DNA of 64,000 nucleotides from Patiria pectinifera (Eukaryota; Echinodermata; Asteroidea; Valvatida; Asterinidae): NCBI GenBank assembly GCA_029964075.1, contig CM057144.1, positions 5,541,281 through 5,605,280 on the forward strand, written 5' to 3'. How positions within the stretch are numbered: position 1 is the stretch's first letter; each line of letters opens with the position of its first letter. The notes beneath the pieces are model-generated. The model worked only from the letters and a program-made list of their open reading frames with translations. It was not told the DNA's origin and ran no database searches. Below are positions 60,501-64,000 of the stretch, in pieces. Both the position numbers and the translations under genes were made by a program.

Positions 60501-62424
60501 TCATCTTCACAGTTTGGGTCATGTAATGTATGAGTCAGTGACAGATCCAGGTTGAAATCAAGAGAGGGTTTATCTGACAAAACGGGGTTAAGCAGGATTT
60601 TGCTGTGTTGTTCTGCACAACTTTACTTATATGTGGCCTGAGAGGGTGCTTTAGACCCCCTTAAACCCCCTCCCCATAGATCCGCCACTGTAGGCATAAA
60701 ATGAATTACATTGTGCAATTCCACTCTGAGATTACTTCATAGGCTGAATAAAACAAAATGATAACCCCAGATCGAGAGGTTGAGTTCCTCAAAGAGTGTT
60801 AACTATTTGACACACAGATGGAAGGCAATGGCTGAGCCTCATGATGGCAGCGCCTCCAATCTTGCTGTTGATGCTTCCATGTTTGCTGTCGGCACTGGTG
60901 AGTTCAAAGATGCCGGTAGTGATGACGAGGACCAGCCTAGTACCAGCAATGCAGCAAGCTTATCACCCCAAGAGAGGCCCAAGTCTGCAAGTTCTGATAG
61001 CACTTCTTCCAAGAAGTCCAGCAAAAAGGCAGCCAAAAGGCCTTGGTCTGGCCTCAGGCGTTCCAACGCTGTTGAAGATGCTTCTCTTGTAGCTGGAGCA
61101 GCTTCCACTTTAGATGGCGAAAGTCCTGCTGGGACTTCCACACCTGATGTCCCTCGTCCCTCTGAGAGCCCTGCCTTTGCTGATAAGTGGGCAGACCCAA
61201 TCTTGTCTTCTCAGAGCTGGGGAAGTCTCCAGGATGATGCCAGTTCTGCTTGCAAGGGCATAACATCCCGAGAAGCTGCCAAATGGGACGAGCCGAGTCA
61301 GAAGGATGTTGAGGCTGGTGAAGAGGAGGAGATGCTGGATTTGCCAAAGTCTCCATTCTCCTGCAACGAGGATGATGTCGGACAAAAGAAAAGGGTAAGT
61401 ACCTTTACTTGGCAAGTGAAAACACACTTTTCGAATTAACAAAATTCCCTGGCTTGTTAACCTTGAGTAGAGGCTTTAAAAATCCTGACAAGGATAGGAA
61501 TTTTTTTTATTTTTTTTTTGACAAAATGACTTTAAAACGTCATGATTGAGCTTAGCAATCGTTAACTGAAACTCAACCAATAGATTACAAAGGAAGATGG
61601 CCCAGATACCTCAGTAACCTCAGTTTCTGTTTGTTGACAATTTGACTTGAGTGAGAGTTCAAACTTGTAACCATTATATTTTCAATTACCAGCATTCTAG
61701 CATCAGAACCGTGTTTTACACATGTTGGCGATGGAATCCAGTTATGAGACCCCACAAATTGTGCATAAGAGTTTTAGGTTTTTTTTCAAATTTGTATTTT
61801 CCACTGAGATGTAAGTTCAACAGGTTAGTTGTAATGCACCCTTTTGCAGATTTTGGTCAATTGTGTTGCTTCAAACATACAAATAATGCATAAAAAGGCC
61901 AATGATCCTAAGTGCCTGTAAGGCTTTTTAACACTAGACAGAATTTTGAGGTGGCACCGGGGCAACGGTGAAAACATGAGATTGTTTCAGCCCCGGTGCG
62001 AGCACAACTACGCTTGGGACCACCCACTTGTAATCAACTTTGTATCTCTATTAAGCCTTTTAACTTCAAAGTAACACTGGGTTTATTGAAACAATTTATA
62101 TGGAAAACCTTGGGTTGTAAGTAAAAAAAAAAATCAAAAACAAAATATGTTTTTATTCAAATGACAAGAATCGTATATATTGCATTATTATGACATTTCA
62201 TGAATAAAACTATGAATAAAATGAGTGAAGCTGCATTTGGATGAATGGCGCCGAGCATTTTCTGTGAACATGGTGAACATGGTGAACTATTGTTAAAATT
62301 ATTTAAACTGGAAGTAAATGTTGCAACTGTGTTTTCTCCACAGCCTTCCGTGCAATCCGGTATGAGCTCCACACACGTCAGCTACACTGACCTACTTAGG
62401 GAAATCGACGACTCGGTGGTGTAA
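19924..62424 (+). CDS. Large type I membrane receptor/adhesion protein, 5'-partial, 33 exons
   Basis: Exons: 19924-20255, 20728-20929, 21313-21573, 34362-34465, 35341-35556, 37263-37437, 37540-37688, 38538-38654, 40038-40193, 40618-40858, 42414-42476 (tentative), 47146-47297, 47467-47645, 47923-48052, 48688-48901, 49323-49519, 50453-50636, 51486-51656, 52563-52776, 52964-53043, 53242-53367, 54979-55129, 56357-56499, 56637-56725, 56866-57055, 57676-57843, 58361-58503, 58847-59086, 59198-59369, 59958-60180, 60283-60378, 60818-61394, 62344-62424. All junctions are GT-AG and phase-compatible, giving about 1,977 codons and a TAA stop. The ectodomain is rich in N-glycosylation sequons. There is no start codon or signal peptide, and one FN3 body seems to be missing between exons 3 and 4. 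I do not recognise a named gene. Cell-surface adhesion or signalling is inferred from the domains. Confidence 0.88.
20256..20727. other. Intron 1, nothing notable
   Basis: AT-rich intron with donor gttagt and acceptor ttcttcccag. No repeat or gene recognised. Confidence 0.6.
21574..23480. other. Start of the long intron 3, no gene seen
   Basis: A small degenerate repeat (TTTTACTAGCC-type, about 19 bp, near 22075-22140) and a GC-rich patch with GCGCGCG near 22650 and 23170 are the only structure. A possible 22-bp micro-exon near 21818 does not keep phase and is not called. Confidence 0.5.
23500..24058 (+). mobile_element. CR1/L2-type LINE, 3' end with (GATT)n tail
   Basis: The frame around 23650-23750 reads 'GPKLWSSVDFSFKNISSL', the typical end of a CR1/L2 ORF2 (G-P-K-L-W-N-S-L-P form). 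A non-coding tail follows, ending 'aataaagtcaaagttgatt' plus four GATT units at 24033-24056. It is strongly 5'-truncated, with no intact reverse transcriptase. Confidence 0.75.
24450..24660. repeat. tRNA-derived SINE fragment(s)
   Basis: On the minus strand GGTTCGAGTCC (complement of 24496-24506) is a good Pol III B box. A second, opposite GGTTCGAATC lies at about 24555-24564. The B boxes facing each other suggest two SINE pieces or a foldback. No complete tRNA fold is possible. Confidence 0.5.
24661..24790. repeat. Short tandem and foldback structure
   Basis: Three 12-bp units of ACTTATAAACAC type are followed by CCCTGA...TCAGGG flanking an AT-rich core with AATTACGTAATT, then a G9 run. It looks like a small hairpin-forming repeat. 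Confidence 0.4.
24880..25075 (+). mobile_element. LINE ORF2 C-terminal fragment
   Basis: Frames here read FF..R(V/I).EW(N)SLPAHVVNSKSIN followed by LFKN.., the usual C-terminus of CR1/L2-like ORF2 proteins. It is shared between two frames, so it is decayed. No reverse transcriptase domain is present. Confidence 0.65.
25330..26415. repeat. Long CATTT-type minisatellite (ACTCATTTCATTGCTCATTTT)
   Basis: Dozens of 10- to 21-bp units built from ACTCATTT, CATTGCTCATTT and TTACTCATTT fill 25330-25905 and 26070-26415. The unit order is irregular. All frames read as low-complexity SFHCSFYSF-type strings, which are not a real protein. Confidence 0.92.
25906..26069 (+). mobile_element. LINE/SINE 3'-tail-like insert splitting the minisatellite
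   Basis: It contains GCGCCTTGAGTAC and ACGTGCGCTATAAAAGACTCC followed by (ATT)n. A similar tail (GGATATGAGCGCTATACAAG plus ATT repeats) ends at about 49178. It interrupts the CATTT array. Confidence 0.5.
26590..27170. repeat. Non-autonomous element with short inverted ends and repeated GAAGAGCCACAT
   Basis: CGTCACCGTTTTCAC (about 26600) is inverted near 27160 (GTGAAAACGGTGACG). Inside, the phrase CGTTTTCACGAAGAGCCACATA recurs three times in degenerate form (near 26741, 26828 and 26950). A 10-bp perfect hairpin AAACATGTCA/TGACATGTTT sits near 26641-26665. No coding capacity. Confidence 0.45.
27180..28120. other. Intronic stretch, nothing recognised
   Basis: AT-rich DNA without motifs that I can assign. 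Confidence 0.4.
28976..29590 (-). mobile_element. 5'-truncated LINE inside the BEL/Pao fossil
   Basis: On the minus strand a short end of an ORF reads 'LWDTIPPHIRDAAVICPLPT', the usual LINE ORF2 terminus, followed by an untranslated tail and AATAAATAATAATAATAG-type A/T-rich repeats at 28976-29020. The strong 5' truncation and 3' tail repeats fit target-primed insertion. Confidence 0.65.
30302..31310. repeat. Non-coding repeat with GATTTAAATCACTGATTTAAATC-like ends, inserted in the integrase region
   Basis: The insert starts in TGATTTAAATCACTGATTTA (about 30330) and a related TTTAAATCACTGATT recurs near 31110. The central kilobase has no coding pattern. It lies between two neighbouring parts of the BEL/Pao integrase, so it is younger than that element. 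Confidence 0.6.
31891..32279. other. Intronic stretch, nothing recognised
   Basis: AT-rich spacer between the BEL/Pao fossil and the 104-bp satellite. Confidence 0.4.
32280..32886. repeat. Satellite with ~104-bp unit, first units inverted
   Basis: Units contain AATTCCCACTTTGCCCAGG, GTAGTAGGGCAATGTGGGAA and GGGTACTTTGAACAGCCC. The GGGTACTTTGAACAG-like phrase recurs at 32578, 32681, 32785 and 32884 (truncated by the gap). The two leftmost units (about 32300-32350 and 32400-32440) are in the opposite orientation. The array runs into the N gap, which it probably caused. Confidence 0.8.
32887..33386. other. Assembly gap, exactly 500 N
   Basis: Placeholder run of 500 N immediately after a satellite. 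Missing exons between exons 3 and 4 could lie here. Confidence 0.99.
33387..33830 (-). mobile_element. hAT-type transposase fragment (DUF4371 region)
   Basis: On the minus strand an open frame from 33632 into the gap reads GNFRDLLNFRI, then 'LENSPDNAKYVSPQILDELL', matching the RGNFLELL and APGNAKYTSP signatures of DUF4371 hAT transposases. Just upstream, KPKLNILGKVNDAIQRTVAE continues the match in another frame. It is a 5' fragment cut by the gap, with no catalytic core visible. It is a plain DNA transposon relic. Confidence 0.65.
34362..37437 (+). CDS. Exons 4-6: fibronectin-III-like repeats
   Basis: Exon 4 (34362-34465) reads 'MNEAGQCNSSTSHFSVDITP', the end of one FN3-like unit and a linker. 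Exon 5 (35341-35556) holds 'WEDYRDDESGIKSFNIRLAH' and exon 6 (37263-37437) holds 'YFVQLLAVNQAGDSIETQVG' then 'IFVDSSEP', together one full unit. Phases are 1 in, 0, 0, and 1 out. Sequons NSS and NNT mark it as extracellular. Exons 4 and 5 both have decayed tandem ghosts in the intervening intron. Confidence 0.85.
34690..35050. repeat. Dispersed MITE-like repeat, 'GGTTCATACT' family
   Basis: It starts GGCTGGTTCATACTTTACAC with GTGAACGCAAAG, carries several ATTTGCA/GACATCAC phrases and has no coding potential. Related heads occur near 52045 and 2925 (GGTTCATACTCGGCGCAAAC), and a similar body near 48180-48510. Confidence 0.45.
35086..35340 (+). repeat. Decayed tandem ghosts of exon 4 and of the exon 5 acceptor
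   Basis: 35086-35165 aligns with exon 4 (shared CTCTACCAGT.TTTCTC and GCGTGCCGG/TGTGTGCCGG phrases) but has lost its frame. 35141-35254 and 35255-35388 are two copies of about 115-130 bp. Each has CTCCTCCATTTCTTT, a CAG acceptor, CCTGTG.CATACAC and GAGTCAATCCCATTGGTATGG. The first copy carries a ghost acceptor at 35213 with about 45 bases of exon-like sequence; the second is the true exon 5 acceptor at 35340. Confidence 0.8.
35557..37262. other. Intron 5, no gene seen
   Basis: No clear element. The ACGC/CGCAC-rich patch near 36230-36400 may be a repeat fragment. Confidence 0.45.
37540..40858 (+). CDS. Exons 7-10: ectodomain segment with Cys cluster and DxDGDG motif
   Basis: Exon 7 (37540-37688) reads 'WSALDFKGLWNMNWDKWDLE'. 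Exon 8 (38538-38654) reads SLTVKMERDTQGPRMLSGAY. Exon 9 (40038-40193) has ILFWDGPDGVIGEYDFGG and a CQCCF cluster. Exon 10 (40618-40858) has CPMCDC, a sequon NAT and 'DEDGDGVSDEDKGRW', which resembles Ca-binding thrombospondin type 3/EF-like D-x-D-G-D-G loops. Phases are 1 in (exon 7), then 0/0/0, and 1 out of exon 10. I cannot assign exons 7-9 to a known fold. Confidence 0.82.
37785..38045 (-). repeat. tRNA-derived SINE
   Basis: It has GATGGGATGCCAGTCCATCA, CTTGCCCAAGGACACAAC, an inverted B-box-like region GGATTGAACACCTGACCC, and CTACTAGGCCACAC, the common reverse-orientation layout of tRNA-derived SINEs. A 19-bp GGGTGGAGTGAGGCAAGTG unit is tandemly repeated at 37861-37915. Confidence 0.7.
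38405..38537 (+). repeat. Tandem duplication of the exon 8 acceptor (86 bp offset)
   Basis: The phrase CATTTCTTTGC..AATTT, then TTTTCCTTT.CTGCCCAG and ATCTTT, occurs twice, with acceptor-like ends before 38452 and before 38538. The second leads into exon 8. The first would shift the frame, because 86 is not a multiple of three. Confidence 0.8.
38990..39119. repeat. Foldback repeat with ~40-bp arms
   Basis: AACAATTATTGACTGCTGTG with ATGTTGGATATGACGTTTT on the left is inverted on the right as AAAACGTCATATGCCACATC with ACTGCAGTCAACAATTGTT. The loop is about 45 bp. It is probably a small MITE. Confidence 0.7.
39120..40037. other. Intron 8, degenerate TTTCTATCCAGT repeats
   Basis: Loose copies of TCATTTCTATCCAGTTATT-type sequence lie at 39145-39270 and 39670-39835. 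Nothing coding. Confidence 0.4.
42414..42476 (+). CDS. Exon 11 (tentative) of the receptor gene, inside the LINE-rich intron
   Basis: The frame reads PRIEEFLISNQTSSWAGSWD between an acceptor ending 'caaacaatag' and a donor 'gtatga'. It enters after one base of exon 10 (forming Asn) and leaves with one base that forms Asp with exon 12, so both phases match, and it carries a sequon NQT. It lies in a 490-bp island between two parts of the LINE, and the acceptor is weak. If it is not real, exon 10 still joins exon 12 in phase. Confidence 0.4.
43294..43818. mobile_element. Foldback DNA element, 525 bp, ~140-bp inverted arms, TA target site
   Basis: GTCTAGAGGCTAGACGTTG at the left is inverted at the right. 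The first 45 or so bases of the arms are identical and similarity runs to about 140 bp (GCGATAGCCCG, GGGCGCTATC/GGCGCTATC, CCGTCAGAACAAC). TA lies on both sides (43292-43293, 43819-43820), suggesting a Tc1/mariner-type target site. There is no transposase, so it is non-autonomous. It is inserted in the LINE endonuclease region. Confidence 0.85.
44175..44633. mobile_element. piggyBac-like MITE, 459 bp
   Basis: A perfect 16-bp terminal inverted repeat, CCCTAAAGGGGCCGGG, is flanked on both sides by TTAA (44171-44174 and 44634-44637), the piggyBac superfamily target site. Subterminal GGGCGGAATCCGCCCC palindromes lie at both ends. No transposase. It interrupts the LINE endonuclease, and the flanking codons continue in frame across one TTAA. 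Confidence 0.88.
45302..46129. mobile_element. PIF/Harbinger-like MITE, 828 bp
   Basis: Terminal inverted repeats of about 42 bp (GGCGGGCGGGCTAAATACCC with CTGGTTCATTTACC, and its near-complement at the right end) are flanked by TTA on both sides (45299-45301 and 46130-46132), the 3-bp target site typical of PIF/Harbinger. No transposase is encoded. Confidence 0.75.
46200..46440 (+). repeat. 66-bp tandem repeat, partly in frame
   Basis: About three and a half units of 66 bp each contain GGACTGCCAACCAAGGCTAA-like sequence, then GAGCTCCACCT, GGNTTTGGAATC and GTTGTCCTTCTCCTAG. The first units read as a 22-residue repeat (GGLPTKANELHLPRFGIKVV) and the last has a stop. It is probably a repeat of an unknown element, not a gene. 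Confidence 0.75.
46790..47030 (+). mobile_element. LINE ORF2 C-terminal fragment, split by a palindrome
   Basis: The frames read 'VIVAWFGHLQRRNKDK', then 'SGRPKKRWIDNINNDLKCLQ', the usual W-x-GHV-x-RR ... RGRPKxxWxDxIxxDL tail of LINE ORF2. Between them sits a perfect 16-bp inverted repeat (CAGCGATCTGGAATTT, 46862-46877 and 46882-46897). Confidence 0.7.
47146..48901 (+). CDS. Exons 12-15: possible ConA-like beta-sandwich plus cysteine-rich segment
   Basis: Exon 12 (47146-47297) reads CRYFKDEWSMSSSVVDLDFD then HYAINFKVMPFDAEE. Exon 13 (47467-47645) reads DEWSFEVYVDGKLLSSLTGI, then 'STKLIIHVFNRDSYVAELHD'. Exon 14 (47923-48052) holds 'LCRYGAPFRAG' and 'CYFAGVGSEAGATDI'. The H-Y-x-I-x-F-x-V ... 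F-x-V-Y-V-D-G-K-L pattern resembles lectin/laminin-G-like jelly rolls; this is inference. Exon 15 (48688-48901) has CVPCINPCDRYQCDPSC and several sequons. Its donor is placed at 48901 because only that site keeps phase with exon 16. Confidence 0.82.
48180..48510. repeat. Dispersed MITE-like repeat, diverged member
   Basis: GCGAACGAAAACGCAAATCTG and TGATGTCACG on the left, and TTTGCATTTGCATTCATGTG with AAGTATAAACC on the right, resemble the family at 34690-35050. No coding. Confidence 0.4.
48511..48560 (+). repeat. Short repeat piece GGGCCCAATTTCATAG
   Basis: The phrase GGGCCCAATTTCATAGCGCT with GCTTAACAGTTAGCAG looks like the head of a dispersed repeat common in marine invertebrates. Recognised from memory, so only a hint. 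Confidence 0.4.
49020..49180 (+). repeat. SINE/LINE 3' tail with (ATT)n
   Basis: It has TGGAGCGCCGTAATGGCAGC, GTGCTAAAGCCAGGGTAATA and GGATATGAGCGCTATACAAG, followed by ATT repeats. It ends only a few bases before the point (49187) where similarity to copy A starts. Confidence 0.6.
49323..53367 (+). CDS. Exons 16-21: FN3-like unit and downstream ectodomain
   Basis: Exon 16 (49323-49519) reads 'SYLGNGKSVIASSNGFYVDD' then 'LWSFLDIESGIK'. Exon 17 (50453-50636) continues 'EHYWAIGTSSGTTDL' and 'NTTYYATLKAINGAGLETIV', a complete FN3-like unit (D-x-E-S-G-I, Y-x-W-A-I-G-T, Y-Y-x-x-x-x-A-x-N-G-A-G-L). Exons 18-20 (51486-51656, 52563-52776, 52964-53043) carry YPPDVEKSPDPTKTGTSWSK, 'YCVSSSADLLDDIIPCMVVG', IIIRAGDREERYN and 'LYSWMKVCNAAKLCVTTPAG'. 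Exon 21 (53242-53367) has GNHFDFTVATKGG. All phases fit. Confidence 0.88.
50690..50935 (+). repeat. Two decayed tandem copies of the exon 17 3' end
   Basis: GATCTGACAGGATTACTGCA starts copies at about 50693 and 50833, each followed by TATGTGACT.TGAA.GCTAT, GCTTGGAAAC and GAATGTGAT, matching the end of exon 17. The first keeps a donor-like gtaggc at 50787, exactly 150 bp after the true donor. CAGACAGACAGA runs separate the copies. The same ghosts are in copy A near 1537-1790. Confidence 0.88.
52045..52400. repeat. Dispersed MITE-like repeat head, 'GGTTCATACT' family
   Basis: GGTTCATACTCGGCGCAAAC with GTGAATGCGAATTTGTGAAC heads a non-coding stretch. The same is present in copy A from about 2928. 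The right end is not clear. Confidence 0.4.
53443..53495 (+). repeat. Decayed tandem copy of the exon 21 3' end
   Basis: ACCACTTTGATTTCCTTGTG with GCTACAAAAGGAGGCAGGT repeats the end of exon 21 (ACCACTTTGATTTCACTGTG with GCTACAAAGGGAGGTAGGT) 116 bp downstream. The GT donor is changed to GC. It is also present in copy A near 4340. Confidence 0.85.
53500..54978. other. Intron 21, no exon supported
   Basis: A 1.6-kb intron. An open stretch at 54803-54890 (DENPGYAAVEYEH) was considered and rejected as an exon. A C-rich patch lies at 54735-54800. Confidence 0.5.
54979..57055 (+). CDS. Exons 22-25: ectodomain with RKRR furin-like site
   Basis: Exon 22 (54979-55129) reads 'LPQGGSLILGLLDADRTNQE'. 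Exon 23 (56357-56499) reads VRYVYEPTFYITSLGQTELR and 'PMVINLTLSSLGNWTDTKHR'. Exon 24 (56637-56725) reads 'WRDAAKTCSDMDQITYTDDG'. Exon 25 (56866-57055) reads VCSTRSPSASSPSEATRKRR, then 'FSRETHFALAQVTTAIPNNP' and 'EISDLPEYFYMNEDQ', which opens the first cadherin-like domain. R-K-R-R before Q-G-S is a good proprotein-convertase site, suggesting a two-chain receptor (inferred). Phases 1/2/1/0/1 all match. Confidence 0.87.
56030..56215 (-). repeat. tRNA-derived SINE fragment (copy B)
   Basis: GGAGGAAAACCCAAGAAG, GGAGAAAACCCACGGAATC, an inverted B-box-like AAGAATCGAACC and AGTAACCACGGCACCAACC are the usual minus-strand SINE phrases. It lies in intron 22. Confidence 0.55.
57112..57485 (+). repeat. 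Dispersed repeat, 'AGCTTACTTGGTT' family (copy B)
   Basis: Same insertion as 7975-8345, diverged relative of 15590-16000. Non-coding, in intron 25. Confidence 0.65.
57676..59369 (+). CDS. Exons 26-29: two tandem cadherin-like (Cadherin_5/VCBS-type) domains, start of EGF 1
   Basis: Exon 26 (57676-57843) reads 'LVYTLLVSDPEDDILAFEVD' then ITEDGVLSFTPCLDCQGTAT. Exon 27 (58361-58503) ends the domain with 'NISIEVKPVNDNPTLFSAQD'. Exon 28 (58847-59086) reads 'LVLGAYDPDINDNLTIVTQP' and SYGTLEE. Exon 29 (59198-59369) reads 'YTYAPNPNYHGRDSFLVLAE' and then 'NPCIHEGTCK'. N-E-D-x-G ... D-P-x-x-D-x-L ... x-x-G-x-L ... Y-x-P-x-x-x-Y-x-G-x-D-S-F and the V-N-D-N-P end are the classic tandem cadherin-like signature. 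These fold like cadherin/Ig sandwiches and are common in adhesion proteins. Confidence 0.88.
58150..58314 (-). other. Unassigned minus-strand open frame inside intron 26
   Basis: On the minus strand a 54-codon frame starts MDKIKDPSKYTVVLGAGSFQ and continues NHTQSHEIYVNGVTANYLTS. It has a protein-like composition with no low complexity. In copy A (about 9045-9215) the same frame extends further before a stop. It matches no family that I recognise. It could be a fragment of a processed gene or an exon of an antisense gene, or chance. Confidence 0.25.
58586..58690 (+). repeat. Decayed tandem copy of the exon 27 3' end
   Basis: ATTGTTGGAAATTGGTGGAA with TGCACTGGTTAGTCAATCAA repeats the end of exon 27 and its donor (ATTGTTGGAAACGGGCGGAG with TGCACTGGTAAGTCAAACAA) 109 bp downstream, followed in both by CAAAGCATGATCATATAACC. 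It is also present in copy A near 9490. Confidence 0.88.
59595..59925 (+). repeat. tRNA-derived SINE (copy B)
   Basis: GGTTCCAGTCCAGC is B-box-like. CATTGCTTCTCTCCACCCAGG, TATACTCCCACAGGGAGTTG and GGTAATAATGATTAAGCGCC give the SINE body and tail. It fills most of intron 29. Confidence 0.6.
59958..60180 (+). CDS. Exon 30: two EGF-like domains, second of Ca-binding type
   Basis: EGF 1 begins in exon 29 (NPCIHEGTCK) and ends here with 'YFCACQPGWVGDIC'. EGF 2 is DYNECQSTPCEYPYVCYDHL followed by DGFACACPLTDPVC. The D-x-N-E-C start and the C-x-D-x4-F-x-C-x-C pattern fit the calcium-binding EGF consensus with a beta-hydroxylation site. The domains sit just outside the membrane. Phase 1 in, 2 out. 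Confidence 0.92.
60283..60378 (+). CDS. Exon 31: transmembrane helix
   Basis: It reads AKVALGVVCSLLILFIIAAV then VFIVYKRHHTKK: about 24 hydrophobic residues followed by a basic stop-transfer KRHHTKK. It is a single helix with extracellular N-terminus, so type I. Phase 2 in and out. Confidence 0.95.
60818..62424 (+). CDS. Exons 32-33: cytoplasmic tail with basic cluster and C-terminal DSVV
   Basis: Exon 32 (60818-61394) encodes about 192 residues rich in Ser, Asp and Glu. It includes an acidic SDDEDQ, a Pro/Ser part and SSKKSSKKAAKRPWSGLRR, which resembles a bipartite nuclear localisation signal, followed by EAGEEEEMLDLPKSP near the end. Exon 33 (62344-62424) adds PSVQSGMSSTHVSYTDLLRE and IDDSVV before TAA. 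D-S-V-V fits a class I PDZ ligand (S/T-x-hydrophobic). No kinase or other enzyme domain is visible, so signalling would go through partners. Confidence 0.88.
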
Positions 62425-64000
62425 ACGAGTCAGCAAAATCACAATCTGTATGCCTATATGCTCTCTTGGTAATTCTTGTCAATTGGCAAACCTAAAAACA
62501 GAACAACTTTCATTACAGTATGATTTAATCCCTCCACAAAACTTCTGATCATTCATCTGAAATCCCAAATGTTGATGAAAGCAGGTGTGGTAGCATATTT
62601 TTTTATACTGTGATCTTGTGGACAATGAAACATCTTGAATTCCGTTCATCATGGAGTATGTAACAGGAAACGCAATGAGACTATACTATAATACTTTGCT
62701 TAAATACCAAACATAAAAGTGAGAGTAGTTTGTGTGTCAAAGTAATGTACTTGATGATATAAAAACAAATCCAAAACCCACATGACTTTAAATTGTCTAT
62801 CCAGTCAGAAGTTTGCAATGTCAGTTTGCCAAGTTTGAGAAGAGCATGTGAAGAAAGCCCTACAAAACCAAAGGTTTGCCTTGCAACAGAGTTACACACC
62901 AGACAAAGAATCATGCAATGGAATGCTTTTTCCCTGCTTTTTAACTGTTTATTATCTTTGCTTCCTATTTTACCCAGAATCTAGTCAGTAGCTGTTTATT
63001 AAAAGAGATTAGAAGTGCATTTGGCTTTAAAATGTTAGCATTCTCTGATGGATATAAGTATTTTCTGTGATATGCATAACTAGTGGTTTTAAAAACGTTC
63101 GAATTTGATTAAAAAGCTAAAATACATGTTAATATTAATCTATTCACTAATTGTTTTTTTTTTAATCATCATAATTAAAGCGAAATGAGTACACAAGGCA
63201 ACCCATAGTACTGCGCTAGTGATAAGACTGGAAACATTATCTGATGCACTATTGTAAACACAGTCAAGTGAATAAATAAAATAGCCAAATAACAAAATAT
63301 AAAAGTAAATACAATGAAATCACACTAATTCAGATTACCAGACAATGAAGTACCTCGGCAGCAATGCATGCATTTCTGCAGAATTTGGCCTCAAATTATT
63401 TCTTAACAAACTGCATACTGAAAATTATCAGGATTTGAAAATTTTTTAGACACACAAAATCGTATGGTTGTTAACTAATCACTTCAATCCCGATTAGTTG
63501 TGTAGTTAATGCGTTGCACAAATCATCCATGATTTGTAATCATGAGAGAGTACCTTTTTCAGAATTTTTTTTCCAGAAACCTATTACACTAAATTATAGC
63601 TAATGCTTTATGAAACTCAGATGTGTAAGTAGAAGTTGTAATGGAGTGATTCACAAGTCAGAAATAATAAACAGAATTAAAAATGTGGGGTTTTTTTGCC
63701 GATTCAAGGAGCAACAATTCAATGAATCTTAATAAGCAGATTATTAAAATTTTCAACTCATTAGATATATTTTTTTGGAGAATGTAAAGCATAGGTTTCT
63801 AGCTCTCGCACAGAAATGATAGCAAATTCCTCTTTTCCCCAAAGATGACGGCATTTAGAAGCGATGATTTCACAGGATGCATGATCTCACTTGCAATCAA
63901 GATCCATTACCTTCAAGTCATATACAAAACGGGGCACAAACAATGCCGAAACAATGCATTAGTCACATTTCAGTTGAATAGCTTACTTAAAATTGGATGA
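62425..64000 (+). other. Probable 3' UTR and downstream flank
   Basis: AT-rich, no coding pattern. Its end coincides with the window end. The equivalent in copy A is 13481-15004. Confidence 0.5.
63271..63280 (+). terminator. Candidate polyadenylation signals (two overlapping AATAAA)
   Basis: AATAAATAAA about 850 bases after the stop, kept in copy A near 14304. Another AATAAA is near 63668. The true cleavage site cannot be chosen without transcripts. Confidence 0.35.

Larger units (their letters stand above)
49187..64000 (+). repeat. Long direct duplication, copy B (clean copy)
   Basis: It matches 1-15004 through all exons and introns. Its exons are open and phase-consistent, unlike copy A. 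Copy B has a 54-base segment at about 55798-55851 that is absent from copy A. The match still runs at the window end, so the right limit is unseen. Confidence 0.93.

Overview
The window is animal genomic DNA: AT-rich, with GT-AG introns of about 0.1 to 13 kb, many LINE, SINE and MITE fragments, microsatellites, and two runs of exactly 500 Ns. tRNA-derived SINE pieces, a CR1-type LINE tail ending in (GATT)n, and a short piece beginning GGGCCCAATTTCATAG suggest a marine invertebrate deuterostome, most likely an echinoderm. The taxon is inferred from the repeats and is not certain.

One host gene dominates. On the + strand from 19924 to 62424, 33 coding exons join with matching splice phases into about 1,977 codons plus a stop. 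The start of the gene is missing. The product is a large single-pass type I membrane protein. In order it has fibronectin-III-like repeats, a cysteine-bearing region with a possible lectin-like fold, another FN3-like unit, an RKRR furin-like motif, two tandem cadherin-like (Cadherin_5/VCBS-type) domains, two EGF-like domains (the second of calcium-binding type), a transmembrane helix, and a cytoplasmic tail of about 220 residues. The tail has a basic NLS-like cluster and ends in a class I PDZ-ligand-like DSVV. I recognise no named gene, so no symbol is given. Adhesion or receptor function is inferred.

Layout: 1-15004 is a second copy of the 3' half of this gene (exons 16-33), full of small insertions and broken frames. 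It matches 49187-64000 intron for intron. 15005-19923 holds flank, a minisatellite, an N gap and a CCGTGG-rich repeat. 19924-21573 holds exons 1-3. 21574-34361 is a repeat-rich intron with LINE tails, a long CATTT-type satellite, a broken BEL/Pao LTR element with nested insertions, a 104-bp satellite, an N gap and a hAT fragment. 34362-40858 holds exons 4-10. 40859-47145 is a repeat-rich intron with a minus-strand LINE cut by two DNA elements, a Harbinger-like element and a small tentative exon. 47146-62424 holds exons 12-33, and 62425-64000 is probable 3' UTR and flank.

The most unusual observation is that at least five places in this gene carry decayed tandem duplicates of an exon edge with its splice site. 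The duplications are present in both copies of the 3' half where both can be seen. The likeliest reading of the 15-kb duplication is two haplotypes placed in tandem by the assembler, one of them from error-rich reads. A recent real duplication cannot be excluded from sequence alone.
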